Counted from the stretch's first letter, positions 1-6,572 are shown. The stretch is DNA of 17,820 nt from an uncultured Oscillospiraceae bacterium (GCA_910587835.1 CAJUNQ010000059.1:1-17820), one strand, 5' to 3'. Program-made: numbers and translations. Notes: a model not told the origin generated them from the letters alone.

Positions 1-494
1 GACACGGCAATCGCATGTGTAAGCCTGCGACCGCACTAATAAGCTATTACGCGCAGTGTCATTGTCTTGCGACACGCCTGCCGATGACCCAAAGGTACTT
101 GCCCCTACTGCCGCAATAGCATAGTCTTGATATGCGGAATTTGTCAGACACTAATGCGGTAGGCAAAACCACTGCCCCGGCAGAACCATGTTGCAGAACA
201 ACAAAGACCAAGCTATCTGACTATCAAATTGATTCCATTATAATTGACACGGCAATCGCATGTGTAAGCCTGCGACCGCAGTAATAAGCTGTTACGCGCA
301 GTGTCATTGTCTTGCGACACGCCTGCCGATGACCCAAAGGCACTTGTCCCTACTGTGGCAATAGCATAGTCTTGATATGTGGAATTCGTCATACACTAAC
401 GAGGCAGGAGCAAACCCCCTGTCCCGGCAGTACCCCTGTGATAGAACACGAAAGATTAACCTGTCTGAATATTGAATAGCTTTCCATTATATTC
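1..494. repeat. Two tandem copies of a ~245-bp non-coding unit
   Basis: Copy 1 is 1-245 and copy 2 is 246-494. Both begin GACACGGCAATCGCATG. The first ~150 bases differ at only about ten positions, while the last ~90 bases have diverged and carry small indels. Both copies end with a similar AT-rich motif, CCATTATAATT at 235-245 and CCATTATATTC at 484-494. No credible reading frame crosses the units. The window opens inside the array, so more copies may lie upstream. The unit edges are set here by where similarity is visible and could be shifted. The uneven divergence suggests an old duplication with selection on the 5' part of each unit. Confidence 0.93.
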
Positions 495-509
495 ATATTC
501 AAACGCCTG

Positions 510-553
510 TTGTCACAGGGCTGTGACAAAACCAAGTCTGCTGTCAGGCAGAC
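510..553 (+). other. Two consecutive hairpins 3' of the tandem repeat
   Basis: The first hairpin is TTGTCACA (510-517), loop GGGC, TGTGACAA (522-529), eight perfect pairs. The second is GTCTGC (536-541), loop TGTCAG, GCAGAC (548-553), six perfect pairs. With the terminator at 563-600 they make three hairpins in a row with no coding sequence before them, as expected for the 3' end of a structured transcript. Confidence 0.75.
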
Positions 554-562
554 AGAACCCGA

Positions 563-609
563 AGGGAGGGAGGAGCTGTTGACTGAGCTCCTCCCTCCCT
601 GATTTTTTT
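563..609 (+). terminator. Very strong rho-independent terminator
   Basis: AGGGAGGGAGGAGCT (563-577) pairs without a mismatch with its complement at 586-600 across an 8-base loop. A tract with seven T follows at 601-609. The T tract lies on the + strand only. No protein gene lies between here and the window start, so it ends either the repeat-derived RNA or a transcript from outside the window. Confidence 0.95.
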
Positions 610-789
610 GTGTATATAACGCATAAAAATACACCGGCGGCTGTTTTGCAGAAAAACAACGAAAAACCGTCCCAAAACGAGGCGAAAACATCAAAAAACT
701 GCCCTCGGATGGGGGAAGGAAAGCCCCGTTTCCGTCCCATTCTGACCGCAAGCCCGTGAATGCATAATTATAACATGAGGGAAAATTCT
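610..789 (+). promoter_or_regulatory. Upstream region of the dehydrogenase, promoter not resolved
   Basis: A-rich DNA without a convincing gene. A hairpin with an internal loop is formed by ATGGG 709-713 with CCCAT 736-740 and GGAAA 718-722 with TTTCC 729-733. TATAAC near 769-776 could be a -10, but no good -35 is found 16-18 bp before it. The ribosome site GAGGG is at 777-781, eight bases before the chosen ATG at 790. Confidence 0.4.
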
Positions 790-1803
790 ATGAAAGCAAA
801 TTATTTTACAGGCAGCGGAGCCTTTGCGCTCCGCGACACAGACCTGCCATCCCCCGGCCCCGGGGAGGTTGTCATCAAAAATATGGCCTGCGGTGTCTGC
901 GGCACCGATGTGCACATTGCAAACGGAGAGCCCGGCTCAGCAGAAGTAACCCCGCCGGTGGTGCTGGGCCACGAGTACGCCGGCGAAGTCACAGCCATAG
1001 GAGAGGGGGTTACCCAACTGCATATAGGGGACAAAGTCACAGTTGACCCCAACATCTACTGCGGCTGCTGCGAATATTGCCGTAACGGCAAAAAGCAGCT
1101 GTGCCCCTCCATGCAGGCGGTAGGCGTTACCCGCAACGGTGGCTTTGCCCAGTACAGCCTGGCGCCAGCCGCCCAGGCCTTCCTGCTGGCCCCCCACGTC
1201 TCTTACGAGGCCGGGGCCATGGCGGAGCCGGTGGCTTGTTGTCTCCACGGCATCGACTTGGCGGGCATTCAGCCAGGGCAGCGGGTGTGCGTGGTGGGCG
1301 GCGGAGCCATTGGGCTCATCATGCTGCAGCTGGCCAAGCTCTCCGGCGCGGCTGCGCTTATGCTCAGCGAGCCAGACCCCGCCCGCCGGGAGGCCGCTCT
1401 GGCGCTGGGCGCAGACCTGGCCCTGGACCCCCGGGACAGGGCGGCCTATGGGGAGCAGGCGGGCTGCGCCGATGTGGTTATCGAGTGCGTGGGCAACAAC
1501 CCGGCGGTGGAGAGCGCTTTCCATTTTGCCGACAAGGGGGCCACAGTGGTACTGTTCAGTGTGCCCAAGCCTGACGCAGAATACCCGCTGCCTTTGTTTG
1601 ATGTGTACAAAAAGGAGCTGACCATCAAGGGCTCCTTTGTCAACCCGGATACCCACGCCCGGGCAGTGGCCCTAATCAACGCCGGTAAGCTGGACTTCGG
1701 CCCCATCATTACTCACCGCTATCCCTTGGCGGAGCTGTCTGAGGCTGTCAAAATGCAGAGCGCCCCCGCGTCTATCAAGGTGCTGGTGCTCCCCCAGGCA
1801 TAG
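790..1803 (+). CDS. Zinc-dependent alcohol/polyol dehydrogenase (MDR superfamily)
   Basis: A cytosolic NAD(P)-dependent oxidoreductase of 337 residues, normal for sorbitol/threonine-dehydrogenase-like MDR enzymes. Catalytic zinc ligands are visible as Cys37 (CGVCGTD), His61-Glu62 (GHEYAG) and Glu146 (MAEP). The structural zinc set is Cys91, 94, 97 and 105 with the canonical spacing. The nucleotide-binding Rossmann motif GGGAIG is at 170-175. The start at 790 is chosen because GAGGG lies eight bases before it; two in-frame ATGs upstream (760, 775) lack a site. The substrate cannot be told from sequence: sorbitol, threonine, butanediol and related alcohols are all possible. A Smr-domain gene follows after three bases, so the two are cotranscribed. 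Confidence 0.93.
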   Translation: MKANYFTGSGAFALRDTDLPSPGPGEVVIKNMACGVCGTDVHIANGEPGSAEVTPPVVLGHEYAGEVTAIGEGVTQLHIGDKVTVDPNIYCGCCEYCRNGKKQLCPSMQAVGVTRNGGFAQYSLAPAAQAFLLAPHVSYEAGAMAEPVACCLHGIDLAGIQPGQRVCVVGGGAIGLIMLQLAKLSGAAALMLSEPDPARREAALALGADLALDPRDRAAYGEQAGCADVVIECVGNNPAVESAFHFADKGATVVLFSVPKPDAEYPLPLFDVYKKELTIKGSFVNPDTHARAVALINAGKLDFGPIITHRYPLAELSEAVKMQSAPASIKVLVLPQA

Positions 1804-1806
1804 GCT

Positions 1807-2058
1807 ATGCGGTTCAAACGCGCAGGTAAGGTTATGTCGGTAGACCTTCACGGCATGTATGAGGCGGACGCCCGGGAGCTGCTGCTGGGCTGGCTGAGCC
1901 ACGCTCCTGCCGGAGTGGAGGAGCTGCGGGTGATTCACGGCTCCAACCAGGGGACGGTGCTGCGTGACATGGTTCGGGAGGGCCTGGACCACCCCAAAAT
2001 CAAGGCCAAACTGCCCACCCTGAACCCCGGAGAGACCCGGCTGCTCCTGAAGAAATAA
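1807..2058 (+). CDS. Stand-alone Smr (small MutS-related) domain protein
   Basis: 83 residues, essentially one Smr domain. It shows the DLHG motif at 13-16, in the context KVMSVDLHGM, and the second motif IHGSNQGTVLR around 43-53, which corresponds to the HGxGxG-type loop of the family. Smr domains are known as nucleic-acid-binding or nicking modules; small free-standing versions in Firmicutes have no settled role. It starts three bases after the dehydrogenase stop, so translation is probably coupled. An in-frame ATG at 1834 preceded by AGGTAAGG is a less likely start because it sits too close to that site. Confidence 0.85.
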   Translation: MRFKRAGKVMSVDLHGMYEADARELLLGWLSHAPAGVEELRVIHGSNQGTVLRDMVREGLDHPKIKAKLPTLNPGETRLLLKK

Positions 2059-2059
2059 A

Positions 2060-2232
2060 GGCAACGCCTCACAAAGATTGTGCGTGGCTTGCGCAGTCAG
2101 ATTTTTCGTCGATGTGTATAGATTGAGTGCGGCCAATCTATTGATTGGCAAACGAATGCTGTGCACTATGGCGGAAAATATGCAAGCAAATTGTGTGCAA
2201 AGCCTGCAGGGCGGTCTTTGTGCGGTGTTGCC
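2060..2232. mobile_element. MITE-like palindromic element, no ORF
   Basis: The ends are imperfect inverted repeats: GGCAACGCCTCACAAAGA at 2060-2077 matches the reverse complement of 2215-2232 at 16 of 18 positions. Weaker complementarity continues inwards. Near the middle sits a perfect hairpin, GCCAATC 2132-2138, loop TATT, GATTGGC 2143-2149. No protein is encoded. I see no clear target-site duplication, so mobility is inferred only from the inverted ends and small size. It lies two bases after the smr stop and before the operon terminator, which suggests insertion between them. Confidence 0.65.
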
Positions 2233-2251
2233 TAGATGATGGGCCCAAGCA

Positions 2252-2288
2252 AAGAACCGCCGTATACCACGGCGGTTCTTGTTGGTTG
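2252..2288 (+). terminator. Terminator between convergent smr and DUF1273 genes
   Basis: AAGAACCGCCGT (2252-2263) pairs perfectly with ACGGCGGTTCTT (2269-2280) around the loop ATACC. The downstream sequence GTTGGTTG is only moderately T-rich. It is placed to end the adh-smr transcript and may also act on the opposing - strand gene. Confidence 0.75.
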
Positions 2289-2373
2289 ACGCGCTCTCTG
2301 ATTCTCTCTGTCCCGGCCAGGGGCATCAACGATTTTTCAACGGGGTAGACGGCGTCAATTCGCCTGCGGGCGT

Positions 2374-2910
2374 TTATGGAAGCACGCCCTCTAAAGGGGA
2401 GGCGGGGACTCCGGCTCTTGGGGGGGGGTAGAGGTTGGTCACCTCTATGCCGGACTTTTTGGCGTAGTTTACGGTATACAGGGTGCCGCCCCGCTTTGCG
2501 TCCGGCTTCATCCAGCAGAGGCAGTGGCCGCTGTGGTCCACCAGATAGCGGTCCCGCTGGAACATGCAGCTTTTTGAGTAGGACTCGCTGAGACAAACCG
2601 CCTGGTCCGCCTGCTGTAGAATGGCCCGGTAGGCGTTCTGGTCCCGCAGGGGCCAGTTCTTTTCCTGGCCTTTGCAGGGCAGGGCCAGGGTCAGGCGGAT
2701 GTGGGGCACATAGCTCTGCCGCAGATGCAGCACAGCCCGGGCGGCCAGGGTGTCAAAGCCCAGCGCGCCGCCGGTGAGAAAGCAGTCCACCCCTTCCCGC
2801 CAGAGCTTCAGAATTTCGATGCAGAGCAGCCGGTGCACCCAGAGATGGTCCTTTTCCGGTATCCTTCGGTGCCCGGTAAAGCAGCAGGTCCTTTCTCGCT
2901 GTAAATCCAT
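2374..2910 (-). CDS. YpsA/DUF1273 family protein (SLOG superfamily)
   Basis: 178 residues from the ATG at 2910, which has AGGG nine bases upstream; longer in-frame starts up to 2994 would begin inside the promoter. Conserved features are CCFTGHR at 9-15, TGGALGFDTLAA around 46-57 and LALPCKGQE further on, the nucleotide-binding Rossmann-like pattern of the YpsA/SLOG group. In Bacillus the relative YpsA is linked to cell division and stress, but the ligand is unknown. The C-terminal tail contains a run of nine G on the + strand (2420-2428) encoding Pro-Pro-Pro, a possible slippage site. It has its own promoter downstream of spmB. Confidence 0.85.
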   Translation of the reverse strand: MDLQRERTCCFTGHRRIPEKDHLWVHRLLCIEILKLWREGVDCFLTGGALGFDTLAARAVLHLRQSYVPHIRLTLALPCKGQEKNWPLRDQNAYRAILQQADQAVCLSESYSKSCMFQRDRYLVDHSGHCLCWMKPDAKRGGTLYTVNYAKKSGIEVTNLYPPPRAGVPASPLEGVLP

Positions 2911-2965
2911 AATGCCCATCCCTTTAGCTTTGATCGTCCATGCCACATGAGGCTTCTCTGTCTGC

Positions 2966-2994
2966 ATTGTACCACAAACAAAGGCTTCTGTCAA
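2966..2994 (-). promoter_or_regulatory. Sigma-A promoter of the DUF1273 gene
   Basis: On the - strand, TTGACA (2994-2989), a 17-bp spacer and TACAAT (2971-2966). The -35 lies within a small hairpin, AGGCTT-TGACAG-AAGCCT followed by TTTGTTTG, that begins at the spmB stop. The same bases may therefore terminate spmB and start the next gene. Confidence 0.85.
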
Positions 2995-2997
2995 AGC

Positions 2998-3516
2998 CTA
3001 ACCCCATAGTCTCACTGTCAGCACCGAGAGGACCACAGCCGTCATGTCACCCAACAGGGCGGCGGGTATGGTGTACCGCAGTTTTTTGGCCTGACAGGCT
3101 CCAAAGTACACGGTGACCGCGTAAAAGGTGGTCTCGGTGGAGGAGGCCAGCACAGAGGCGATTTTGCCGGTGGGACTGTCCGGGCCAAAGCGTTGCAGCA
3201 GGGAGAGTGTGTAGGCGGAGGAACCGCTGCCGGAGATGGGCCGCAGCACCGCCAGGGGCGCCAGCTCCGGAGAGACCCCCACTGCCTGGGTCAGGGGCTC
3301 CGCCAGGGCGCAGAGCAGGTCCAGCAGCCCAGAGGCCCGCACCATGGTGACTGCCATAATCAGCCCGATAAGGGTGGGGAGCAGATTCATGGAGGTGTGC
3401 AGGCCCTCTTTGGCCCCGGCGAGAAAGCTGTCGAACACGTCGACCCCCTTGAAAAAACCAAACAGGACAATGAGTCCTACAATCACCGGCAGAGCTGCCG
3501 CGCCTACCTGTTCCAT
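2998..3516 (-). CDS. spmB: Spore maturation protein B
   Basis: 172-residue integral membrane protein of the nucleoside-recognition/Gate family. The spmA neighbour and the shared fold identify it: hydrophobic N-terminus LPVIVGLIVLFGFFKGVDVFD, then the segment LLPTLIGLIMAVTMVRASG, then RPISGSGSSAYT and the conserved stretch VLASSTETTFYAVTVYFG. In Bacillus subtilis, SpmA and SpmB are needed for proper dehydration of the spore core and so for heat resistance. Its ATG overlaps the end of spmA by 13 bases, so translation is coupled. It supports a spore-forming host. Confidence 0.95.
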   Translation of the reverse strand: MEQVGAAALPVIVGLIVLFGFFKGVDVFDSFLAGAKEGLHTSMNLLPTLIGLIMAVTMVRASGLLDLLCALAEPLTQAVGVSPELAPLAVLRPISGSGSSAYTLSLLQRFGPDSPTGKIASVLASSTETTFYAVTVYFGACQAKKLRYTIPAALLGDMTAVVLSVLTVRLWG

Positions 3517-4103
3517 GGGCCCACCCCGTCAAAATATTTCTTTTCAAGAATTTTGCAAGCCAGCACCACCACCACCAGGGAGCCCAGGGAGCTGACCCAG
3601 ATTTCTGGCAGAATGCCAAAGGGGGAGGCGCTGCCGCAGGAGGCCCGCATAGCCGCCATATTGATGGGCAGCAGCTGCAAAGAGGCGGTGTTGATGGCCA
3701 CGAACAGGATCATCCCCCGGGTGGGCAGAGAGCCGGGGGCGCGCTCCGCCATGGCCTTCATGGCGGAGAGGCCCAGGGGGGTGGCGGCATTGCCCAGGCC
3801 CAGCAGGTTGGCGGAGAGGTTCATGCAGATTTTACCCTTGAGCTCCGGTGCGTCCTTGTAGTCGGGAAAAAGCCGGTCGATAATGGGGGAGAAGCCTTTG
3901 GCCAGCAGCTGGGTCAGGCCGCTGTCTTCGGCGATTCTCAGAAAGCCCAGCCAGGCGCACATGCTGCCCAGCAGGGAGAGGGACAGCTCCACCGCGTCGC
4001 CGGCCCCCTCCATTACCCCGGAGGAGAGCTGGGACAGCCTGCCGTTGGCCCCGGCGCAGAGAACGCTCAGGGCAATCATGCCGAACCAGATGACGTTGAT
4101 CAT
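3504..4103 (-). CDS. spmA: Spore maturation protein A
   Basis: 199-residue membrane protein with the SpmA hallmarks: MINVIWFGMIALSV at the start, ICMNLSANLLGLGNAATPLGL in the middle, then a segment ending in INTASLQLLPIN and a final hydrophobic helix before ILEKKYF. It acts with SpmB during spore maturation. A modest ribosome site (AGGCGG) lies about eight bases before the ATG. Sporulation genes of this type are usually read by mother-cell or forespore sigma factors. I could not identify such a promoter with confidence in the 96-bp divergent gap to the peptidase gene. Confidence 0.95.
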   Translation of the reverse strand: MINVIWFGMIALSVLCAGANGRLSQLSSGVMEGAGDAVELSLSLLGSMCAWLGFLRIAEDSGLTQLLAKGFSPIIDRLFPDYKDAPELKGKICMNLSANLLGLGNAATPLGLSAMKAMAERAPGSLPTRGMILFVAINTASLQLLPINMAAMRASCGSASPFGILPEIWVSSLGSLVVVVLACKILEKKYFDGVGPWNR

Positions 4104-4129
4104 AGGGGACGCCGCCTTTCACAAAAGAG

Positions 4130-4158
4130 TTGACTTTATCGGGAAAAGAGTTTATCAT
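4130..4158 (+). promoter_or_regulatory. Sigma-A promoter of the PepV-type peptidase gene
   Basis: TTGACT 4130-4135, a 17-bp spacer and TATCAT 4153-4158, about 40 bases before the start codon. It sits in the gap between divergent spmA and the peptidase gene. Confidence 0.75.
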
Positions 4159-4199
4159 AAACGGTAGACGACTTGATCAAAAAATGGAGGAGAGAGAGC

Positions 4200-5576
4200 A
4201 TGTTTGGAGAAAAAATATTGGACTACTGGGACGATATTGTCAGCGACCTGGGGAAGCTGGTAGCGGTTCCGTCGGTGGCAGTGCCCTCTGAGGGACCCCA
4301 CCCCTTTGGGGACCAGTGCGCCAAGGCCATTGACACAGTGGTGGAGATGGCCCAGGGCTATGGCCTCACGGCCAAAAATGTAGACTACTACGCCGCACAC
4401 GCAGAGTATGGAGAGGGGGAGGGCAATGCGGTGGTTATGGCCCACCTGGACGTGGTGCCTGCCGGAGAGGGCTGGAGCACCGACCCCTTCACCCTGACAA
4501 TCCGGGACGGCAAGGCCATTGGCCGGGGCGTGGCGGACGACAAGGGGGCTGCTGTGGTGGCACTCCACTGCCTGCGGGCCCTGAAGGACGCGGGGATTCA
4601 GGGGAAGCGCAAGCTGCGGGTGATTTTTGGCTCGGCGGAGGAGATTGGCATGGCGGACATGCCCTACTATTTCTCCAAGGAGCAGCACCCGGACATGGGC
4701 TTTACCCCGGACTCCGGCTATGGCATCTGCCACTGCGAGAAGGGGATTCTGGACCTGAGCATTCAGTCGGAAAATGATTCGCCTTTGATTCGGACCTTCT
4801 CGGCGGGGACGGTGGCCAATGCGGTCCCCGCTAAGGCAGAATGCACGGTGGTGTGCACCCAGGAGGAGTATCAGCGTCTGGTTGCAGCGGCGGAACGGAG
4901 TGAAATCTCCTTTACGGTCACCCGCACGGAGGACGGGGCCAGGCTGCTGGCCAAGGGCAAGGCCGCCCATGCCGCAGCCCCGGAGCACGGCAAAAACGCC
5001 GCCGCATACACGGTAGAGCTGCTGGCAGAGGTCTTTGGGGTGGAGCGTTTGGGCAGCTTCTTCCAGTTCATTCATGAGAAGATCGGGCTGTGCACGGACG
5101 GCAGTCAGGTGGGCGTGGCAATTTCTGACGAGCCCAGTGGGCCCTTGACCTTTAACCTGGGACTGGTCAGCGCTAATGCCCAGGGCTGCAGCCTGACGGT
5201 GGACATTCGCTACCCTGCCACCAAGGACGGGGCATGGGTGTCGGAGACCATTGAGGCCGCGGCCGAGGAGGCCGGTCTGGGCTACCGTCTGCTGTCAGAC
5301 GCCAAGCCGCTCTATCTGCCCAAGGAGAGCCCGCTGGTGACCTTGCTCTCGGAGGCCTACCGGGAGGTGGCTGGAGAGGACTGCCAGATTTATTCCATGG
5401 GCGGAGGCACCTATGCCCGGCAGATGTTTGGCAAGGGCGTGGGCTTTGGGCCCGGCTTCCCGGACGATGAGCCCTGTCATGAGCATGACGTGAACGAGCA
5501 GATCGACCTGCGCCGCTTCCGGCTTCATGCCCAGATCTGTCTGGAGGCCATGTACCGGATGCTGACGGCGGACTGA
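4200..5576 (+). CDS. pepV: PepV-type dipeptidase (M20 metallopeptidase)
   Basis: 458 residues, close to known PepV enzymes, which cleave short peptides, mainly dipeptides, in the cytosol with two zinc ions. Visible metal and catalytic residues are His82 and Asp84 (HLDVVP), bridging Asp113 (VADDKG), catalytic Glu147 with Glu148 (SAEEIG), Asp171 (TPDSGY) and a C-terminal His at 427 or 429 (CHEHDVNEQ). The lid-domain motif GTVANAVP and the PepV-specific MGGGTYAR are present, separating it from ArgE/DapE. The start at 4200 follows the ribosome site GGAGGAGAG; the in-frame ATG at 4173 precedes that site. It has its own promoter and is shared with no operon. Confidence 0.95.
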   Translation: MFGEKILDYWDDIVSDLGKLVAVPSVAVPSEGPHPFGDQCAKAIDTVVEMAQGYGLTAKNVDYYAAHAEYGEGEGNAVVMAHLDVVPAGEGWSTDPFTLTIRDGKAIGRGVADDKGAAVVALHCLRALKDAGIQGKRKLRVIFGSAEEIGMADMPYYFSKEQHPDMGFTPDSGYGICHCEKGILDLSIQSENDSPLIRTFSAGTVANAVPAKAECTVVCTQEEYQRLVAAAERSEISFTVTRTEDGARLLAKGKAAHAAAPEHGKNAAAYTVELLAEVFGVERLGSFFQFIHEKIGLCTDGSQVGVAISDEPSGPLTFNLGLVSANAQGCSLTVDIRYPATKDGAWVSETIEAAAEEAGLGYRLLSDAKPLYLPKESPLVTLLSEAYREVAGEDCQIYSMGGGTYARQMFGKGVGFGPGFPDDEPCHEHDVNEQIDLRRFRLHAQICLEAMYRMLTAD

Positions 5577-5657
5577 GCTGTAGTCAGCGTATTTTAAGGG
5601 GGCTGTGCGTTTACCCTATCTATACGAATGCCCGCCCGGACATATGCGGTGAAAATG

Positions 5658-5695
5658 AAAAGCCCGGCAGCTGGATTGGCTGCCGGGCTTTTGCT
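5658..5695. terminator. Bidirectional terminator between pepV and the TM2 gene
   Basis: AAAAGCCCGGCAGC (5658-5671) is perfectly complementary to 5679-5692, with a 7-base loop. The A and T runs at the two ends give a T tract on either strand, so it can end both converging transcripts. The 80 bases before it (5577-5657) hold nothing else I can identify. Confidence 0.93.
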
Positions 5696-5699
5696 TTGT

Positions 5700-6125
5700 C
5701 TATATGTAGTAGGGATTTGGCTTGAAGAGCAGGCAGAGGAAGTCGATAAAAACGCCAATGCCAAACAGGCCGAGGGTGAAAAGATAGATGACCCCAACCA
5801 CAGCCTTGCCCTCGTAAAATTTGTGGGCCCCAATGGCGCCCAGAAAGATGCACAGCAGCAGGGCGACCCATTTGCTTCTGGCCCGGGCTGGGGAGCCGGC
5901 GGCGTTTATGTTGGTGTTTGTGTTGGTATTTGTATTGGTGTTGGTGTTGTTGATCACCACCTGGGGCGCGGCCTGCTCAATCTGCCCCACCTGCCGGCCG
6001 CAGAGGGTGCAGATCACCGCGTCTGCCGACAGCTGACCCCCGCAGTGCTGGCAGAACTTTGTGGGCATGGGAGCAGGGGCTGGCTGAAGCTGGGGCTGTT
6101 CTTGTGGGGCTTGTTCCATATCCAT
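5700..6125 (-). CDS. Zinc-ribbon and TM2-domain membrane protein
   Basis: 141 residues. A short Gln/Pro-rich N-terminus is followed by a zinc ribbon with Cys25, 28, 39 and 42 (CQHC...CTLC). A low-complexity Asn-Thr linker spans 59-73 and a TM2 domain runs from about 84 to the end. TM2 shows the usual pair of membrane helices separated by the polar turn GAHKFYEGK, then a second helix ending at FIDFLCLLF. The family's function is not defined. AAGGAA precedes the ATG at 6125. The gene diverges from an XRE regulator and has an excellent promoter with an inverted repeat over the -10. Confidence 0.9.
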   Translation of the reverse strand: MDMEQAPQEQPQLQPAPAPMPTKFCQHCGGQLSADAVICTLCGRQVGQIEQAAPQVVINNTNTNTNTNTNTNINAAGSPARARSKWVALLLCIFLGAIGAHKFYEGKAVVGVIYLFTLGLFGIGVFIDFLCLLFKPNPYYI

Positions 6126-6148
6126 TGCATTTCCTTCTTGCGCTTTTT

Positions 6149-6186
6149 GTATACCTCAGTATACCGCGAAGCAGGTGATTTGTCAA
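6149..6186 (-). promoter_or_regulatory. TM2 gene promoter with palindromic operator
   Basis: On the - strand, TTGACA (6186-6181), exactly 17 bases, then TATACT (6163-6158). The -10 is embedded in the inverted repeat GTATAC-CTCA-GTATAC at 6149-6164, a plausible repressor site. Which regulator binds is not shown; the divergent XRE protein is the nearest candidate. Confidence 0.88.
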
Positions 6187-6192
6187 ATTGAA

Positions 6193-6237
6193 TTATCTTT
6201 TTATGATAATTTATTATCTTTCAAAGAAAGATATAAT
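6193..6237 (+). promoter_or_regulatory. XRE gene promoter with repeated operator-like motifs
   Basis: TATAAT lies at 6232-6237, 19 bases before the start codon; the -35 is poor. TTATCTTT occurs at 6193-6200 and again at 6214-6221, 21 bp apart or two helical turns. The second copy is part of a perfect inverted repeat, ATCTTTC-AAA-GAAAGAT, at 6216-6232 that touches the -10. This looks like an autoregulatory operator. Confidence 0.65.
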
Positions 6238-6256
6238 TGACAAGGGAGGCGTTGCT

Positions 6257-6571
6257 ATGGTGATTCAAGCGGACGAACGGATCAAGGAGCTGAGGCTCAG
6301 CAGGGGTCTGACGCAGACGGAGCTGGCAAAAATCATGTCGGTTACCCGGTCCAGCGTAAATGCCTGGGAGCTGGGGATATCGGTGCCCACAGCCGCCAAG
6401 CTGGTGGAGCTGTCGCTGTTTTTTCATGTGTCAACAGACTATTTGCTGGGCTTAGAGGCCAAGGAGGGCATCTCGCTGGACGGCTTGGATGAGGAGCAAA
6501 GAGAGATCATCTATAGCCTGCTTACCTATTTTGAGAAGCGCAGATGGAGTCAGCCCGGCCCCGAAGCATAA
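6257..6571 (+). CDS. XRE-family helix-turn-helix regulator
   Basis: 104 residues from the ATG at 6257, chosen because GGGAGG lies just before it; an in-frame ATG at 6188 would place the protein start inside the promoter. Residues about 7-65 form a Cro/C1-type DNA-binding domain (IKELRLSRGLTQTELAKIM, then VTRSSVNAWELGISVPTAA and the closing STDYLLGL). The remaining ~40 residues are a short acidic and basic tail (LDEEQREIIYSLLTYFEK) and may dimerise. It probably controls itself and perhaps the divergent TM2 gene. It is not accompanied by phage or toxin genes, so a chromosomal housekeeping regulator is likelier than a phage repressor. Confidence 0.9.
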   Translation: MVIQADERIKELRLSRGLTQTELAKIMSVTRSSVNAWELGISVPTAAKLVELSLFFHVSTDYLLGLEAKEGISLDGLDEEQREIIYSLLTYFEKRRWSQPGPEA

Positions 6572-6572
6572 A

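Larger units (their letters stand above)
250..609 (+). ncRNA. Candidate structured RNA made from repeat copy 2, ending at the 563-609 terminator
   Basis: Copy 1 numbering is used for the fold. CGGCA 5-9 pairs with TGCCG 79-83 and encloses three hairpins: 11-15/26-30, 37-41/45-49 and 56-60/71-75. This is a cloverleaf-like fold, and all of these arms are kept in copy 2. Further 3' lie 99-103/162-166 with 111-115/155-159, then 172-175/180-183. Two differences between copies give a U-G wobble only if the + strand is transcribed (A46 to G opposite T40; C175 to T opposite G180); the - strand would have A-C mismatches. A possible + promoter is CTGACT 217-222, a 16-bp spacer and TATAAT 239-244, with a start near 250. 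The strand and exact ends are inferences. A conserved TATAAT also exists on the - strand because the motif is palindromic. I do not recognise the RNA class. Confidence 0.45.

Noticed and set aside
1..90. tRNA or tRNA-like gene suggested by the cloverleaf-like arms
   Set aside because: Arm lengths, loops and the absence of TTCRA-type T-loop, D-loop Gs and acceptor stem do not fit a tRNA.
389..751. Small overlapping - strand reading frames (75-120 codons)
   Set aside because: They cross the terminator and hairpins, have no ribosome sites and no recognisable protein features.
4155..5075. Long - strand reading frame opposite the peptidase gene
   Set aside because: Shadow of a clear pepV gene in GC-rich DNA; the product has no family features.
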